From a virus, in the IMG/VR virus record IMGVR_UViG_3300023118_000239, positions 1 to 30,573 of that record: a stretch of DNA of 30,573 nt; one strand, written 5' to 3'. The translations under genes and the position numbers were made by a program. The notes under the pieces are model-generated. The model ran no database searches. It was given only the letters and a program-made list of their open reading frames with translations, and was not told where the DNA came from. How positions within the stretch are numbered: the first letter of the stretch is position 1; every line of letters starts with the position of its first letter. Shown piece by piece: positions 1 through 7,667 of the stretch.

Positions 1-210
1 ATGCCCAACTCAGACTTGATCCCTTCCCTGCTCTCTAAGCTTTACGAAAACCAGCTGGCCCTTGAGGCTTCCATCATGGAGCTATCGAAGTGGATCGAGC
101 AACGCGGCTCCGCCGATGTAGCGGAGAACGTACGCGGCGCACTACACACCATCGATGAGAACGAAGAATTCATCAAACTGACTCTGGCCGTTCTAACGGC
201 GCCGGAGTGA
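1..210 (+). CDS. Small conserved protein, paralogue family copy 1
   Basis: This 69-residue protein has no function I can name. It aligns along its length with the proteins at 18715 and 19308. Shared features are an N-terminal Y-x-N-Q-L-x-L-E-A stretch, M-E-L followed by W-[IV]-E or LVEK, and E/D-N-[VI]-R-G-A-L near residue 43, then I-x-x-N. It looks soluble and helical, with no signal peptide or membrane segment. The ATG is the first base of the window and lines up with the starts of its relatives, so the gene is probably complete although its promoter lies outside. It sits just beyond the lysis end of prophage 1 and points toward it. Confidence 0.7.
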   Translation: MPNSDLIPSLLSKLYENQLALEASIMELSKWIEQRGSADVAENVRGALHTIDENEEFIKLTLAVLTAPE

Positions 211-211
211 T

Positions 212-242
212 CGCCTCTTGCGATCTCAAATCGCATGAGGCG
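212..242. other. Long hairpin after the first gene
   Basis: CGCCTC (212-217) and GCGAT (220-224) pair with ATCGC (230-234) and GAGGCG (237-242) around a CTCAA loop, giving 11 base pairs interrupted by a TT/AT internal loop. It starts two bases after the stop codon of the first gene. No T-run follows, so it is a weak terminator or a message-end stabiliser. Bases 243-380 contain no gene I can see. Confidence 0.5.
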
Positions 243-380
243 TAGAGGATTGCGCGGCAGAAACTTGAGGATCTCATACAAGCGGAGTCAATACCCAGCA
301 TCCACAACATCAAGCTCGTGCCGAACAGCGCGATTGCTTACTTAGGGAATATCAGCGGTTGCTTGGCTAACTGAAGAAAA

Positions 381-887
381 TTACCGAGCCAAAGCCCTGA
401 CGTACGCCTGGCATGCCCGCAGCGCTATCAGTCCTTGGTCGCCGGCATCGGTGATGGCGATAATTCGTTGAGCATGCGCTGGGTCAAGTTGGGCTCTACG
501 GGCTGCATGAACCACGCCGATGGTGCCGGGGGCGGCAGGCACGTTGCAGCCAGATGCTGTATCCGAGGCGTCGAGAAGGACTGACAGCCGCACATCAGCA
601 GTGGCAAGGCGATCACGTAGAGCAGCCTGGTTACGTTGGGCATTGGATAGCTCCAGGGAGTGTTGTTGATCTTGGCCCACCAGTCGTTGCTCCAGGGCCA
701 AACGCCTATCGGTAGCGTCTTTTTCTTGCTTGGCAGCTGCCGCGCTGATCAGATTCAAATCTTCCTGGAACAGACCGGCCTGCCTGGCGACGATTCCGTC
801 ATAGCGCCAGTCCTGCACCTTCCATGTCGAAAAACAAGCAATCGCCATCGCCACAAGCACGCAAGCCAGATTCTGCACTGGCGTCAT
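381..887 (-). CDS. Rz: Rz-like inner-membrane spanin, prophage 1
   Basis: This 168-residue i-spanin is the inner-membrane half of the spanin pair, which disrupts the outer membrane in the last step of phage lysis. Residues about 5-20 form one hydrophobic N-terminal anchor. A long charged and glutamine-rich helical region follows (about 35-95), then a cysteine-containing C-terminal part. The ATG at 887 is chosen because it overlaps the endolysin stop (ATGA) and begins the anchor; the open frame runs further upstream but there only mirrors the endolysin gene. Rz1 lies inside it in another frame. Prophage 2 carries a close relative at 27284. Confidence 0.85.
   Translation of the reverse strand: MTPVQNLACVLVAMAIACFSTWKVQDWRYDGIVARQAGLFQEDLNLISAAAAKQEKDATDRRLALEQRLVGQDQQHSLELSNAQRNQAALRDRLATADVRLSVLLDASDTASGCNVPAAPGTIGVVHAARRAQLDPAHAQRIIAITDAGDQGLIALRACQAYVRALAR
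428..643 (-). CDS. Rz1: Rz1-like outer-membrane spanin lipoprotein, nested in Rz
   Basis: This 71-residue o-spanin is encoded entirely inside Rz in a different frame. It has a short hydrophobic signal peptide and a lipobox L-M-C-G-C, with the lipidated cysteine at about residue 20. A short proline-rich segment (CLPPPAPSAW) follows, as expected for Rz1. The mature lipoprotein should sit in the outer membrane and contact Rz across the periplasm. The start is ATG at 643. Nested Rz/Rz1 pairs are typical of lambda-like phages, and the same arrangement recurs at 27337. Confidence 0.85.
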   Translation of the reverse strand: MPNVTRLLYVIALPLLMCGCQSFSTPRIQHLAATCLPPPAPSAWFMQPVEPNLTQRMLNELSPSPMPATKD

Positions 888-1417
888 GCAAGCACCTTCA
901 GCGCTTTGTCGTACAAAGCCTGCCGGTCGTCCTGCCCGGTGAGTCCACCATTGATGCGCCGGGTGATCTTCACGAACTGCCCCTGATCCGCCAAAGTGTT
1001 CAACCCACGGGTTGACCAGAACCACGCCGCCGACATCGTAGCGTGCTGTGGCAACTCCAATAACTCGGGCCGTGCGATCAAGTCGAGGCCCAGTGCTTCG
1101 CCGCATGCGGTGTAGTTCGCCCGGCCAGTGACTTGGATCAGGCCGCGCCCACGGTACTTGGAGCCATCCCCCTTCTCGGCATTGCCCAGGTCGGACCGGC
1201 CCTCATAGCCAGCTTGCTGCGTCGTTGGACCCCAAATTTCACGAACATGGCGCAACTGGGCCGACTCGTGCCCAACCTGAGCGATGAATGCGGCGACACG
1301 TAGTTGGCCGACGATCCCGTAGCGGCTCATGGCCGTGTTCAACACAGGAACAAAAACGCCCGCGACTTGGCGGGCGTTGGGAAGAATTTGCAGCAACTGC
1401 TGCTGGGTAATAGCCAT
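884..1417 (-). CDS. GH19-family endolysin
   Basis: This 177-residue phage lysozyme has the chitinase-19 fold and is predicted to cut the glycan backbone of peptidoglycan. The G-H-E-S motif holds the likely catalytic Glu51, with Glu60 a second candidate, and GRGLIQVTGR (90-99) is the family hallmark. No signal peptide is present, so release would need a holin, which I do not see nearby. The start ATG at 1417 follows the Shine-Dalgarno TAGGAGCT; the longer open frame upstream lacks homology. Its stop overlaps the Rz start. A strong terminator-like hairpin lies within codons 14-21. In prophage 2 this enzyme is replaced by a lambda-R-type lysozyme. Confidence 0.85.
   Translation of the reverse strand: MAITQQQLLQILPNARQVAGVFVPVLNTAMSRYGIVGQLRVAAFIAQVGHESAQLRHVREIWGPTTQQAGYEGRSDLGNAEKGDGSKYRGRGLIQVTGRANYTACGEALGLDLIARPELLELPQHATMSAAWFWSTRGLNTLADQGQFVKITRRINGGLTGQDDRQALYDKALKVLA
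1352..1378 (-). terminator. Intrinsic-terminator-like hairpin inside the endolysin gene
   Basis: On the minus strand AACGCCCGC pairs perfectly with GCGGGCGTT (nine base pairs) around CAAGTC, and the stem runs into TTTTTGTT. It lies within codons 14-21 of the GH19 gene. The structure meets the normal criteria for rho-independent termination. In a late operon it would be passed only by antiterminated or closely translated transcription. Confidence 0.5.
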
Positions 1418-1474
1418 ACGAGCTCCTAACGTGAATAGTCCGCACTCAGCAGACATGGATGGTGCGTTGCGCCG

Positions 1475-2524
1475 CTACGCCAGGCTTACAACCTTGACGG
1501 GCTTCGCGTCTTTCTTCGTTTTCTTGCCCTTGGCTTTAGCCTTGCCCTTTTTGCCGCCGTTGCACTCGACGGTGGTGGACCAGCCGGCTTGGGTGAATGT
1601 CTGCTCCACCGAATCCACTAGGTACTCGCCATCGAGCCCCAACTTAAAGCCCTGGGCGTTGATAGAGCGCTCCGCGAAAAGATCCGTGCGGCCGTCCATC
1701 TCCAGGCGCACGCCAGCGGTGGAGCGATTGAATGCAGCTAAGCGTGCCTTAGCAGCAGATTCGGCAGCGGTCTTGTTCGGGTGTATATGGCGGTCGGTAT
1801 GCACTGCCGGCAGGCCATCCGGCACGTCGTCGTTGTCCAGGGATACAACCGATAACTTGCCTGTCTTCTTGTCCTGATGCTTGGCCGCAACGGTCTTATG
1901 CGTGTTACGGTCGCCAAGGCGGAATTGCCAACGGCTTACGTCGCTGCGCGTGATGGTGATCGCGCCAATCACCTTGCCGCTGGCACTCAGGCCCGCTTGG
2001 CGCTCCATAACCATCAACTTACCGTCGCCCACCTTGGCGGTGCAGTCGTACTGTTTAGCCAGGCGCGTGACAAAGCTGAAGTCAGACTCGTGGAGCTGGT
2101 CAGCCCGGGCGACCTTCGTGGCAATGGTGCAGGCGGGCGTCCAGCCATTGCGCGCTGCGATATCGGAAACGATTTTCGACAGTGGCACGTCTTCCCAACT
2201 GCCGCTGCGGATCGACTTGCCAGTGCCGCGCATGTCGCTCGCCTTGCCCCGGATAACGATGGTGTCCGGCGACCCGGAAACCTCGATTTCATCGACCACA
2301 TAGCGACCCAGGCGCACCAGGGACGTTTCGGCATAGCCCAGGTAGACCTCGATGCCGGCGCCGCGCTTGGGTAGCGTTACCAGGCCGTCGCGATCATCAA
2401 TGCGCAACTCAAACTCGTCCGACTCCATGCCGGGCTTGTCCGTGGTGCGCAGCAGCAAAAGCCGATCGTTAATCAGCGACGTAATGTCGGAACCGTTCGC
2501 GACGATTCTAAATTGGGGAGTCAT
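1475..2524 (-). CDS. D: P2 gpD-like tail protein (late control gene D family)
   Basis: This 349-residue protein belongs to the phage late control D family, the hub at the tail tip of contractile tails, related to gp27/VgrG folds. It begins with residues typical of the family (F-R-I-V-x-N-G-x-D-I-T). The C-terminus is a lysine-rich tail (about residues 320-342) that may be disordered. ATG 2524 is preferred over an upstream start. About 135 C-terminal residues match the remnant at 28440 with only four substitutions. In P2 itself, D sits next to X and U in the tail operon, as here. The gene appears intact. Confidence 0.85.
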   Translation of the reverse strand: MTPQFRIVANGSDITSLINDRLLLLRTTDKPGMESDEFELRIDDRDGLVTLPKRGAGIEVYLGYAETSLVRLGRYVVDEIEVSGSPDTIVIRGKASDMRGTGKSIRSGSWEDVPLSKIVSDIAARNGWTPACTIATKVARADQLHESDFSFVTRLAKQYDCTAKVGDGKLMVMERQAGLSASGKVIGAITITRSDVSRWQFRLGDRNTHKTVAAKHQDKKTGKLSVVSLDNDDVPDGLPAVHTDRHIHPNKTAAESAAKARLAAFNRSTAGVRLEMDGRTDLFAERSINAQGFKLGLDGEYLVDSVEQTFTQAGWSTTVECNGGKKGKAKAKGKKTKKDAKPVKVVSLA

Positions 2525-2540
2525 AGGGCACTGGCCAATA

Positions 2541-2560
2541 AAACCCCGCACTGGGCGGGC
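2541..2560 (-). terminator. Terminator-like hairpin between X and D
   Basis: On the minus strand CCCGC and GCGGG pair around CCAGT and are followed by GTTTTATT. The same stem on the plus strand is followed by CTTTAGG. It sits in the 93-base gap between genes X and D. The motif CCCGC-ACTkG-GCGGG recurs at 28407 and, extended, at 1355. Confidence 0.5.
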
Positions 2561-2617
2561 TTTAGGAAAGGGAGGCGTTACGCGTAACGGAACAAGTGCG
2601 CAGCCGATAGAACTGAA

Positions 2618-2824
2618 TCAATCCCACAAGGCCACTTGCTCATCCACAGGGCCTGGCAGATCCGGCAAGACAATCACCACGCCAGCACGGTAAGGCTGAT
2701 CCTCGTCCGCCAGGCCCTGATTGGCCGCAAGCACTGCCTCAACACTGCCCACCAGATGGCCATAGAAGTTATGGCAAATGGTATCGAGCAGATCCCCGTC
2801 AGATGTTCTGCATGTCGTCGCCAT
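2618..2824 (-). CDS. X: P2 gpX-like tail protein
   Basis: This protein of about 68 residues resembles the P2 tail protein X family, a short LysM-like tail component. Recognisable features are the opening T-S-D-G-D-x-L-D-x-I-C, the central YGHLVGSVEAVLAAN, and the ending A-G-V-V-I-x-L-P-x-L. The start at 2824 overlaps the end of gene U by 26 bases; another start three codons upstream is possible. U-X-D is the gene order on the minus strand, as in P2-type tail modules. Confidence 0.8.
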   Translation of the reverse strand: MATTCRTSDGDLLDTICHNFYGHLVGSVEAVLAANQGLADEDQPYRAGVVIVLPDLPGPVDEQVALWD

Positions 2825-3644
2825 AGCGCACAAACTCCAAGGTAAACGCCTGTTTGCGCGGGATTCCGCCCTGCATCAGTGCGCTTTGGTCTTCGTCAAT
2901 GGTCTTGAGGCACCAGGTGCCCAGCACCACGCCATAGCCCGTGGTGAGGGTCACCGGCTTGAGCTGGGATCCTATTGAGCGCAGCGTGTTGAGCTGTTCC
3001 AGCCCGCCCCGGTAGCCTGGGAAAATATCGCCCTTAAGCGTGATTTTCTCGTCACCCATGCCCACGGCCTGCTGGGCCGAACGGCGCGTCAGGCGCTCCT
3101 GGGAGGCCCATCGGTATTCGGTCGAGCGGCGCAGCGAATCAAAGGCCGCCGTATCAAGGTTGAAGTAATACGGCTGCGCCTTTGGGTCCAGCGACTGAAT
3201 AATCAGCAGATGGGGGAAAGGCTTCACCGCCTCTTTCGCCGGCGTGCCGTTCGTGGCAAACGCACCGGTCGGCAGGATGTTGGCCAGCGACGGGTCAATC
3301 TTGCCGGCGATCTTGTTGATCGCCGTAGCCGCCCGGCTGGCCTGCTCCTTCAGCGTGCCCAGGCGCTCGTCAATCTGCGACAGGGCGCGAGTTGCACGGT
3401 TATAGGTGGCCACCACCTGGCCAACCTTGGCCTGGGCAGTGGCAATGCCGCGCATGACTCGCTGAAGTTTTTCCCCCACGGCCGGGCCAATAAACGGCAG
3501 ATCCTCCAGTTCATTGGCCGCGCCGGTGATTTCGCTGATCGCCCCGTTTACCGGTCCAATCACCCCATCGATACTGCGCCGGCCCGCCTCACCTGCCGAG
3601 GCCAGGTATTTCAGGCCGGACTGTAGCTGTGCCAGTGATTCCAT
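2799..3644 (-). CDS. U: P2 gpU-like tail protein with long N-terminal extension
   Basis: In this 281-residue protein the last 130 or so residues match the gpU family, a tail terminator or completion protein. Key features are F-P-H-L-L-I-I-Q-S-L, YRWASQERL, and the ending Q-A-F-T-L-E-F-x-R-Y-G-D-D. The first 120 residues are helical and rich in alanine and glycine, and look like a coiled spacer fused to the domain. The ATG at 3644 follows a GGGG ribosome-binding stretch. The gene lies nine bases after the tape-measure remnant, whose C-terminus would normally precede U. Confidence 0.8.
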   Translation of the reverse strand: MESLAQLQSGLKYLASAGEAGRRSIDGVIGPVNGAISEITGAANELEDLPFIGPAVGEKLQRVMRGIATAQAKVGQVVATYNRATRALSQIDERLGTLKEQASRAATAINKIAGKIDPSLANILPTGAFATNGTPAKEAVKPFPHLLIIQSLDPKAQPYYFNLDTAAFDSLRRSTEYRWASQERLTRRSAQQAVGMGDEKITLKGDIFPGYRGGLEQLNTLRSIGSQLKPVTLTTGYGVVLGTWCLKTIDEDQSALMQGGIPRKQAFTLEFVRYGDDMQNI

Positions 3645-3653
3645 AATCCCCCC

Positions 3654-4358
3654 TTAGATATGCGGCGCGTCGTAGAGCTGTCGGTTTTCGAGCTGCTGGG
3701 CAATTTCCCGGCGATGCTGGTCCAGCAGCGGCTGCAACTTGGCCGCCAACTCATTCGGGTCTTTCACATCGCCTTGCACTGTCAGCATGAAGGGCGCGCT
3801 AATGTCTACCTTGGGCTCGATCTTCGCCGGCTGCACCTTCGCCACCACGGCCGCAGCAAGTGGCGCTGCAACCGCGTCAGCGCTAGCCTGCGGCAACATC
3901 ATGGAGCGAGCGGCATCACCCGGATTGATTGCGCCAGGTGCTGCCGATAACGCGCCCTGGCCCGGATTGGTCAACATGAGAGGCCCCGTGCGCGAAGGCG
4001 CGAACGACTTGGCGATATCCCCTAATACCGGCGGGATATCCTTGCCGGCATCCTTCATCATCAATGGACCGGCCACGGGCATGACCTTCTTGCTTTCGTC
4101 AGCGCCAAACATCGACTTGCCGATAGCACCGCCCAGGGCGTCACCGCCCAAGCTCCCTAGATACCCACCAATCAGGCCGCCCAAGATGGTGCCGATTACC
4201 GGTACCGCCGACCCGATTGCCGCACCGGCCGCCGCACCGGCAAGAGTGCCAGCAAGCCCGCCGGCCGCCGCGCCATAACCTTCAGCTTTTTCGTCCTGGG
4301 TTTCAGCGTTGTCGTAAGTGTCTTTGACCTTAAAGCCGGCCTCAATTACGGCCAACAC
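3654..4358 (-). pseudogene. 3' end of a tail tape-measure gene
   Basis: This is the C-terminal part of a phage tape-measure protein. It contains a long run of small hydrophobic residues (GAAAGAAIGSAVP, LGGLIGGYLGSLGG) and a closing P-L-L-D-Q-H-R-R-E-I region. Full tape measures run to many hundreds of residues, but only about 235 remain. The first codon here is GTG with no ribosome-binding site, and the frame is open upstream to 4457. Tape-measure-like residues (G-V-G-A-G-L-K) continue to about 4390 and then stop making sense. The gene is therefore cut by a deletion joining it to the integrase-like gene at 4370. Confidence 0.7.
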
Positions 4359-4369
4359 TGCCGGTCCCT

Positions 4370-4807
4370 TCAGGCCCGCGCCAACGCCACGGCCTTGACT
4401 TCGGCCAGCCGCGGCTTGAGCTGGCAGTGGATCGCAGACTTGATGGCCGTGCGGCGCTTATCAGACAGTGCCCGCGACTTGGCCATACGGTCGCCGAACC
4501 AGTCGAGCAGCTCGCCGACGGTCAGCCAGCCCGACACGCTGGCCGCCCCATCAGCCGCCACGCGCAGGCGCACCGCCGGCAACGCTGCGATCACCTGCTT
4601 GGTGTTCAGGTCGGGAAAGGCGCCAATACGGTGCCATTGGCGCTTATTGAGCAAGTACCAGGAGCCGCGCGCACGGTTCTTGGCAAAACGAAAGTGCAAT
4701 GCAGGGTGGCCTGCATCGCGCAGGTTACGCACATGCTCAAGCTTAGCGTTGCGCACAATCTCGGCATCCGACAGTTTTACTGTCAGGGTTTTGATTTGGG
4801 TATTCAA
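4370..4807 (-). pseudogene. Truncated integrase-like gene (N-terminal and core-binding domains)
   Basis: The 145 residues resemble the N-terminal arm and core-binding domain of tyrosine recombinases. F-R-F-A-K-N-R-x-R-G-S-W-Y-L is the arm-type segment. G-W-L-T-V-G-E-L-L-D-W-F begins the helical core-binding domain. No catalytic domain follows; the frame ends at 4370, just where tape-measure sequence starts in another frame. The start overlaps the preceding small gene (ATGA). Recombinase-like genes downstream of dnaB occur in other Pseudomonas prophages, so this was probably a second recombinase rather than the prophage integrase at 13550. Confidence 0.6.
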
Positions 4808-5013
4808 ACGTTGCCCTCCCTTCGGGCAAGTAGGTCAACGACCTCAAAAGTCGATGGCCACATCCAATCGCCGTAGCGCCTGGCCGTGGCCTCATCAGCG
4901 AACAAAGCCACGGCATGGTCAGGCATGACGTCCATGTCCAACTTGAAGCCGCAGCAATGAACCGCATAGCGGTAATTGGCCGAGACCGGAACGGCCAGGC
5001 GAATCGGTGCCAT
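4804..5013 (-). CDS. Small phage protein downstream of dnaB
   Basis: This 69-residue protein is of unknown function. Its start overlaps the helicase stop (TGATG) and its stop overlaps the next start (ATGA), so it is translationally coupled on both sides. It contains two adjacent cysteines (H-C-C-G) and several aromatic residues (R-Y-G-D-W-M-W-P). No domain is recognised. The tight packing argues that it is a real member of the replication operon. Confidence 0.6.
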   Translation of the reverse strand: MAPIRLAVPVSANYRYAVHCCGFKLDMDVMPDHAVALFADEATARRYGDWMWPSTFEVVDLLARREGNV

Positions 5014-6380
5014 CAGTTGTTTTCCTTTATGTAACGACCGGCCAGACTGCTGATCTTTTCGGGTTTGGTCGGCTCAACCCAACCCGCTGCGAGCTGTTCG
5101 AATCGGCTGTACTGACCGTGGAAAGCGGCGCGAACGGTGCCGCCGGCAATATCACGGCCCTTGCCGATAATGATTTCGGCAATGCCTTTGGCTTCGGAGT
5201 GTTCGTGGTAGACCTCGTCGCGGTACACGAACAGGATGATGTCCGCGTCCTGCTCGATGGCGCCGGATTCACGCAGGTCAGAACACAGCGGGCGCTTGTT
5301 GGGCCGCTCTTCGCATTTACGGGAGAGCTGGCTGAGCAGGATCACCGGAACGCCCAGCTCGCGGGCCATGAGCTTCGCTGTGCGTGTCATATGGCTGACT
5401 TCCTGCTCACGACTGGACGTGCGCGAGTCGGACTCCACTAATTGCAGGTAGTCGATGACAATGAGGTCCAAGCCATACCGACGCTTATGGCGGCGAGCCG
5501 CCGAGCGCAGTCGATTCATTGACATCGACGCGCGATCCGACAGGAACAGATTCGACTTCTTGAGCTTGCCGGCGGCACTCATCAGCTCGGCGCCGTGGGT
5601 GTTCGGGGCCTTGCCATTTTTGATCAGCTGTAAGGGCACCCGCCCTTCGGACGCCATGAAGCGATCCATCAGGCCCGTGTTATCCATCTCCAAACTGAAC
5701 GCCATTACGCTTTTCCCATCACGGATAGCCGCGTGAGACGCGATGTTCATGGCGAGCGTGGTTTTGCCCATGGCCGGGCGGCCAGCGATGATGATCAGTT
5801 GGCCAGGCTTGAGGCCTTGCAGCTTCTCGTCCAAATCAGGAATGCCCGTGGACAGGCCGTCAATTTCATCACCACGATCAGCCCGGGCCTGCAGCACCTC
5901 GATGTAGTCGTTGAGAAAATCCTCAGCCTTGACCACTTCGGATGTTGCCGATTGGCTGTCAATGGCGTGGGACTCAGCCTGTACCGCTGCAACCTTGTCA
6001 GCCGCCGGCTGGTTACCGTAGGCAATGTCGTTGATCCGCACGCTCAGCTCGATGATCGACCTATCCAGGCTGCGCTCACGAACTGTTCCCGCGTAGGAAG
6101 CGGCGTTTGCAACGCTTGGCGTATTGCGGGCAATTTCTGCGGCATAGGCAAACGAACTCGCACCACCAGGCAGATCCCCCACATAAACCCCGACGGTCAC
6201 GATATCGACGGGATGACCATCACCGTGCAAGGCCAAAATCCCGCGATACAGCTCGGCGTTGTCCTCGTAGTAAAAGTCCTCGGGCACCAGATCGGCGGCC
6301 AGTACGTCGATCAGCTCAGGGCGCAGGAACATCGCCCCCAGCACACCATGTTCGGCTTCCAGGCTGTAGGGATCACGCAT
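5013..6380 (-). CDS. dnaB: Replicative DNA helicase, DnaB family (phage)
   Basis: This 455-residue ring helicase would unwind DNA at the phage fork and replace the host DnaB. The N-terminal DnaB domain begins with P-Y-S-L-E-A-E-H-G-V-L-G-A. The C-terminal RecA-like domain carries Walker A GRPAMGKTT (about 200-208), Walker B VIDYLQL (about 308-314), the SQLSR motif and DLRESGAIEQDAD. ATG 6380 is used because the longer frame begins with TTG. It overlaps the stop of the O-like gene by eight bases. It ends normally, so the replication module survived the deletion that begins two genes downstream. Confidence 0.93.
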   Translation of the reverse strand: MRDPYSLEAEHGVLGAMFLRPELIDVLAADLVPEDFYYEDNAELYRGILALHGDGHPVDIVTVGVYVGDLPGGASSFAYAAEIARNTPSVANAASYAGTVRERSLDRSIIELSVRINDIAYGNQPAADKVAAVQAESHAIDSQSATSEVVKAEDFLNDYIEVLQARADRGDEIDGLSTGIPDLDEKLQGLKPGQLIIIAGRPAMGKTTLAMNIASHAAIRDGKSVMAFSLEMDNTGLMDRFMASEGRVPLQLIKNGKAPNTHGAELMSAAGKLKKSNLFLSDRASMSMNRLRSAARRHKRRYGLDLIVIDYLQLVESDSRTSSREQEVSHMTRTAKLMARELGVPVILLSQLSRKCEERPNKRPLCSDLRESGAIEQDADIILFVYRDEVYHEHSEAKGIAEIIIGKGRDIAGGTVRAAFHGQYSRFEQLAAGWVEPTKPEKISSLAGRYIKENN

Positions 6381-7080
6381 TGTAATTACCCTCAACGACC
6401 TTCACGAAGTTGCTCGGGGCAATCAGCCAATCGAAGTTGCAGCGGAAAGGATTCCCGCCAGAAGCCGAAACCTTACCCATCAGAAACTCGCTGGAGCGCA
6501 CCAGGGCGAAGTACTCAGCCCAGAAACTGAGATCCTGATGAACATCGCTTTCGTTCCAACGTGCGCTGACCTTTGCAATCCGATCCTTGGTCAACAACAT
6601 GACTCGGGGAAACTCCGGGATCGTTGCGTTGAACAAATCGACGATTGCCTGAGTTGGGCATTTAGGCTTCGAAATTTTCGTTGGTTGCTCGGCGCCAAAA
6701 AGAGGTGACGGTTCACTTGATGGTTCTATTACGGTTCTGGGTGCGGCTGCTGCGGGGGGTTGCGTCGTGAGCTGCGGGGGTGGTGGTGCATCTGCTGCGG
6801 GGTGCGCCGCCTGCGGGGGTGCATAAGATGCGGGGGTTAGGGTGTAAATCGTCGACCGCCCCATCCGTTCCCGGACAGACAGAATGCCCACCTGACCAAG
6901 CCACTTTATGGCGGCCTGAACAGTCCTTTCAGCGAGGCAAGTGCGCTCAGAGATTCGGGCAATAGAAGGCCAGCAAACACCCTCGTCGTTTGCATTGTCA
7001 GCCAGAGAAATTAGGACTGCTTTTTGCGGGCCACTCATGCCTTGCAACGGCCAGCACAGGCTCATGATGATGGTACTCAT
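6373..7080 (-). CDS. Phage replication protein, O-like with N-terminal helix-turn-helix
   Basis: This 235-residue protein begins with a winged-helix segment. Residues 15-70 hold P-Q-K-A-V-L-I-S-L-A-D-x-A-N and the W-P-S-I-A-R-I-S-E-R-T recognition region, typical of phage origin-binding proteins. A low-complexity linker rich in proline and alanine follows. A C-terminal domain (SFWAEYFALV, N-P-F-R-C-N-F-D-W-L) resembles those that recruit the helicase. The position directly before dnaB matches lambda O-P logic. The start at 7080 overlaps the previous stop (ATGA). The replication origin may lie within or near this gene, but I see no clear iterons. Confidence 0.7.
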   Translation of the reverse strand: MSTIIMSLCWPLQGMSGPQKAVLISLADNANDEGVCWPSIARISERTCLAERTVQAAIKWLGQVGILSVRERMGRSTIYTLTPASYAPPQAAHPAADAPPPPQLTTQPPAAAAPRTVIEPSSEPSPLFGAEQPTKISKPKCPTQAIVDLFNATIPEFPRVMLLTKDRIAKVSARWNESDVHQDLSFWAEYFALVRSSEFLMGKVSASGGNPFRCNFDWLIAPSNFVKVVEGNYNA

Positions 7081-7301
7081 GCGGGAACATCCTGGGCAGA
7101 AGCTAAGGACGCCTTCAAATGATTGAGGCATGCTTGGCGAAATTTAGACTTGGAGGCATGCCAGTATTGGACGCTAATCTTGAGGGCGGCCTTCATCGCT
7201 GCGGATTGATTGGTGACTGCGTGTCGAGACACCTTTTCGGACTCACCGGGAAGTGTCGCGACATCGCCAGAACTGTTGACTGGGGGGGTGTTTTTGATCA
7301 T
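7077..7301 (-). CDS. Small early phage protein in the cII position
   Basis: This 74-residue protein of unknown function lies between cro and the O-like gene. It is basic, with alanine- and lysine-rich helical segments, and shows no clear helix-turn-helix. The ATG at 7301 begins next to a run of seven cytosines on the coding strand (ACC CCC CCA) in codons 5-7. Its stop overlaps the next start. The location is that of lambda cII, but I see no similarity that would justify that name. Confidence 0.55.
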   Translation of the reverse strand: MIKNTPPVNSSGDVATLPGESEKVSRHAVTNQSAAMKAALKISVQYWHASKSKFRQACLNHLKASLASAQDVPA

Positions 7302-7328
7302 TATTGACCTCGCTAAAACGTTGTACTG

Positions 7329-7353
7329 AACCGCCCTGCCAGGCGGTTTTTTT
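7329..7353 (+). terminator. Plus-strand intrinsic terminator between cro and the cII-position gene
   Basis: AACCGCC (7329-7335) pairs with GGCGGTT (7342-7348) around CTGCCA and is followed by seven Ts in total. It is a good terminator only for plus-strand transcription, yet the genes on both sides run on the minus strand. Any RNA it ends would be antisense to the gene at 7077-7301, much as lambda OOP RNA opposes cII. Confidence 0.6.
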
Positions 7354-7445
7354 ATGTCTGCTGTTTGGGCACTGGATGAATCAACAGCTAATCCAGATCA
7401 CTACCTGGCATCGCTCTTCAGGTACAAAATCATCCCAACGAACGG

Positions 7446-7649
7446 CTAAGCGGCATCTGGATATAGATCCGGTCTGAGCTCGTGACGCGGGATACCGGTT
7501 GCCTGCTCGACGGAGATCACGCGCTCCGCTGGCACTCGCCCGGAGGCACACCAGCGCTGAACGTTCTGTGGCGTGCAGCCAAGAACGCGAGCAAGGGCGG
7601 ACTGGCTGCCTGCTGCCTTAGCCGCACGCTCTGCTGCATTAGGTTCCAT
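7446..7649 (-). CDS. cro: Cro-like repressor, YdaS family
   Basis: This 67-residue DNA-binding protein matches the YdaS/Cro type. The helix-turn-helix is S-Q-S-A-L-A-R-V-L-G-C-T-P-Q-N-V-Q-R-W, followed by S-G-R-V-P-A-E-R-V-I-x-V-E-x-A-T-G-I-P-R-H-E-L-R-P-D. ATG 7649 is chosen; eleven residues upstream would run into the operator region. It is divergent from the CI gene and starts 19 bases from the first operator-like site. It is expected to repress CI synthesis and commit the phage to lytic growth. Confidence 0.8.
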   Translation of the reverse strand: MEPNAAERAAKAAGSQSALARVLGCTPQNVQRWCASGRVPAERVISVEQATGIPRHELRPDLYPDAA

Positions 7650-7667
7650 AGAGTCCTCGTTAAAACT

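Noticed and set aside
3739-4278. 179-codon plus-strand frame opposite the tape-measure remnant
   Set aside because: Alanine- and proline-rich shadow of the glycine/alanine-rich tape-measure sequence.
5733-6530. Long plus-strand frame opposite dnaB
   Set aside because: Long frames opposite GC-rich genes are common; dnaB on the other strand has unmistakable motifs and this frame has none.
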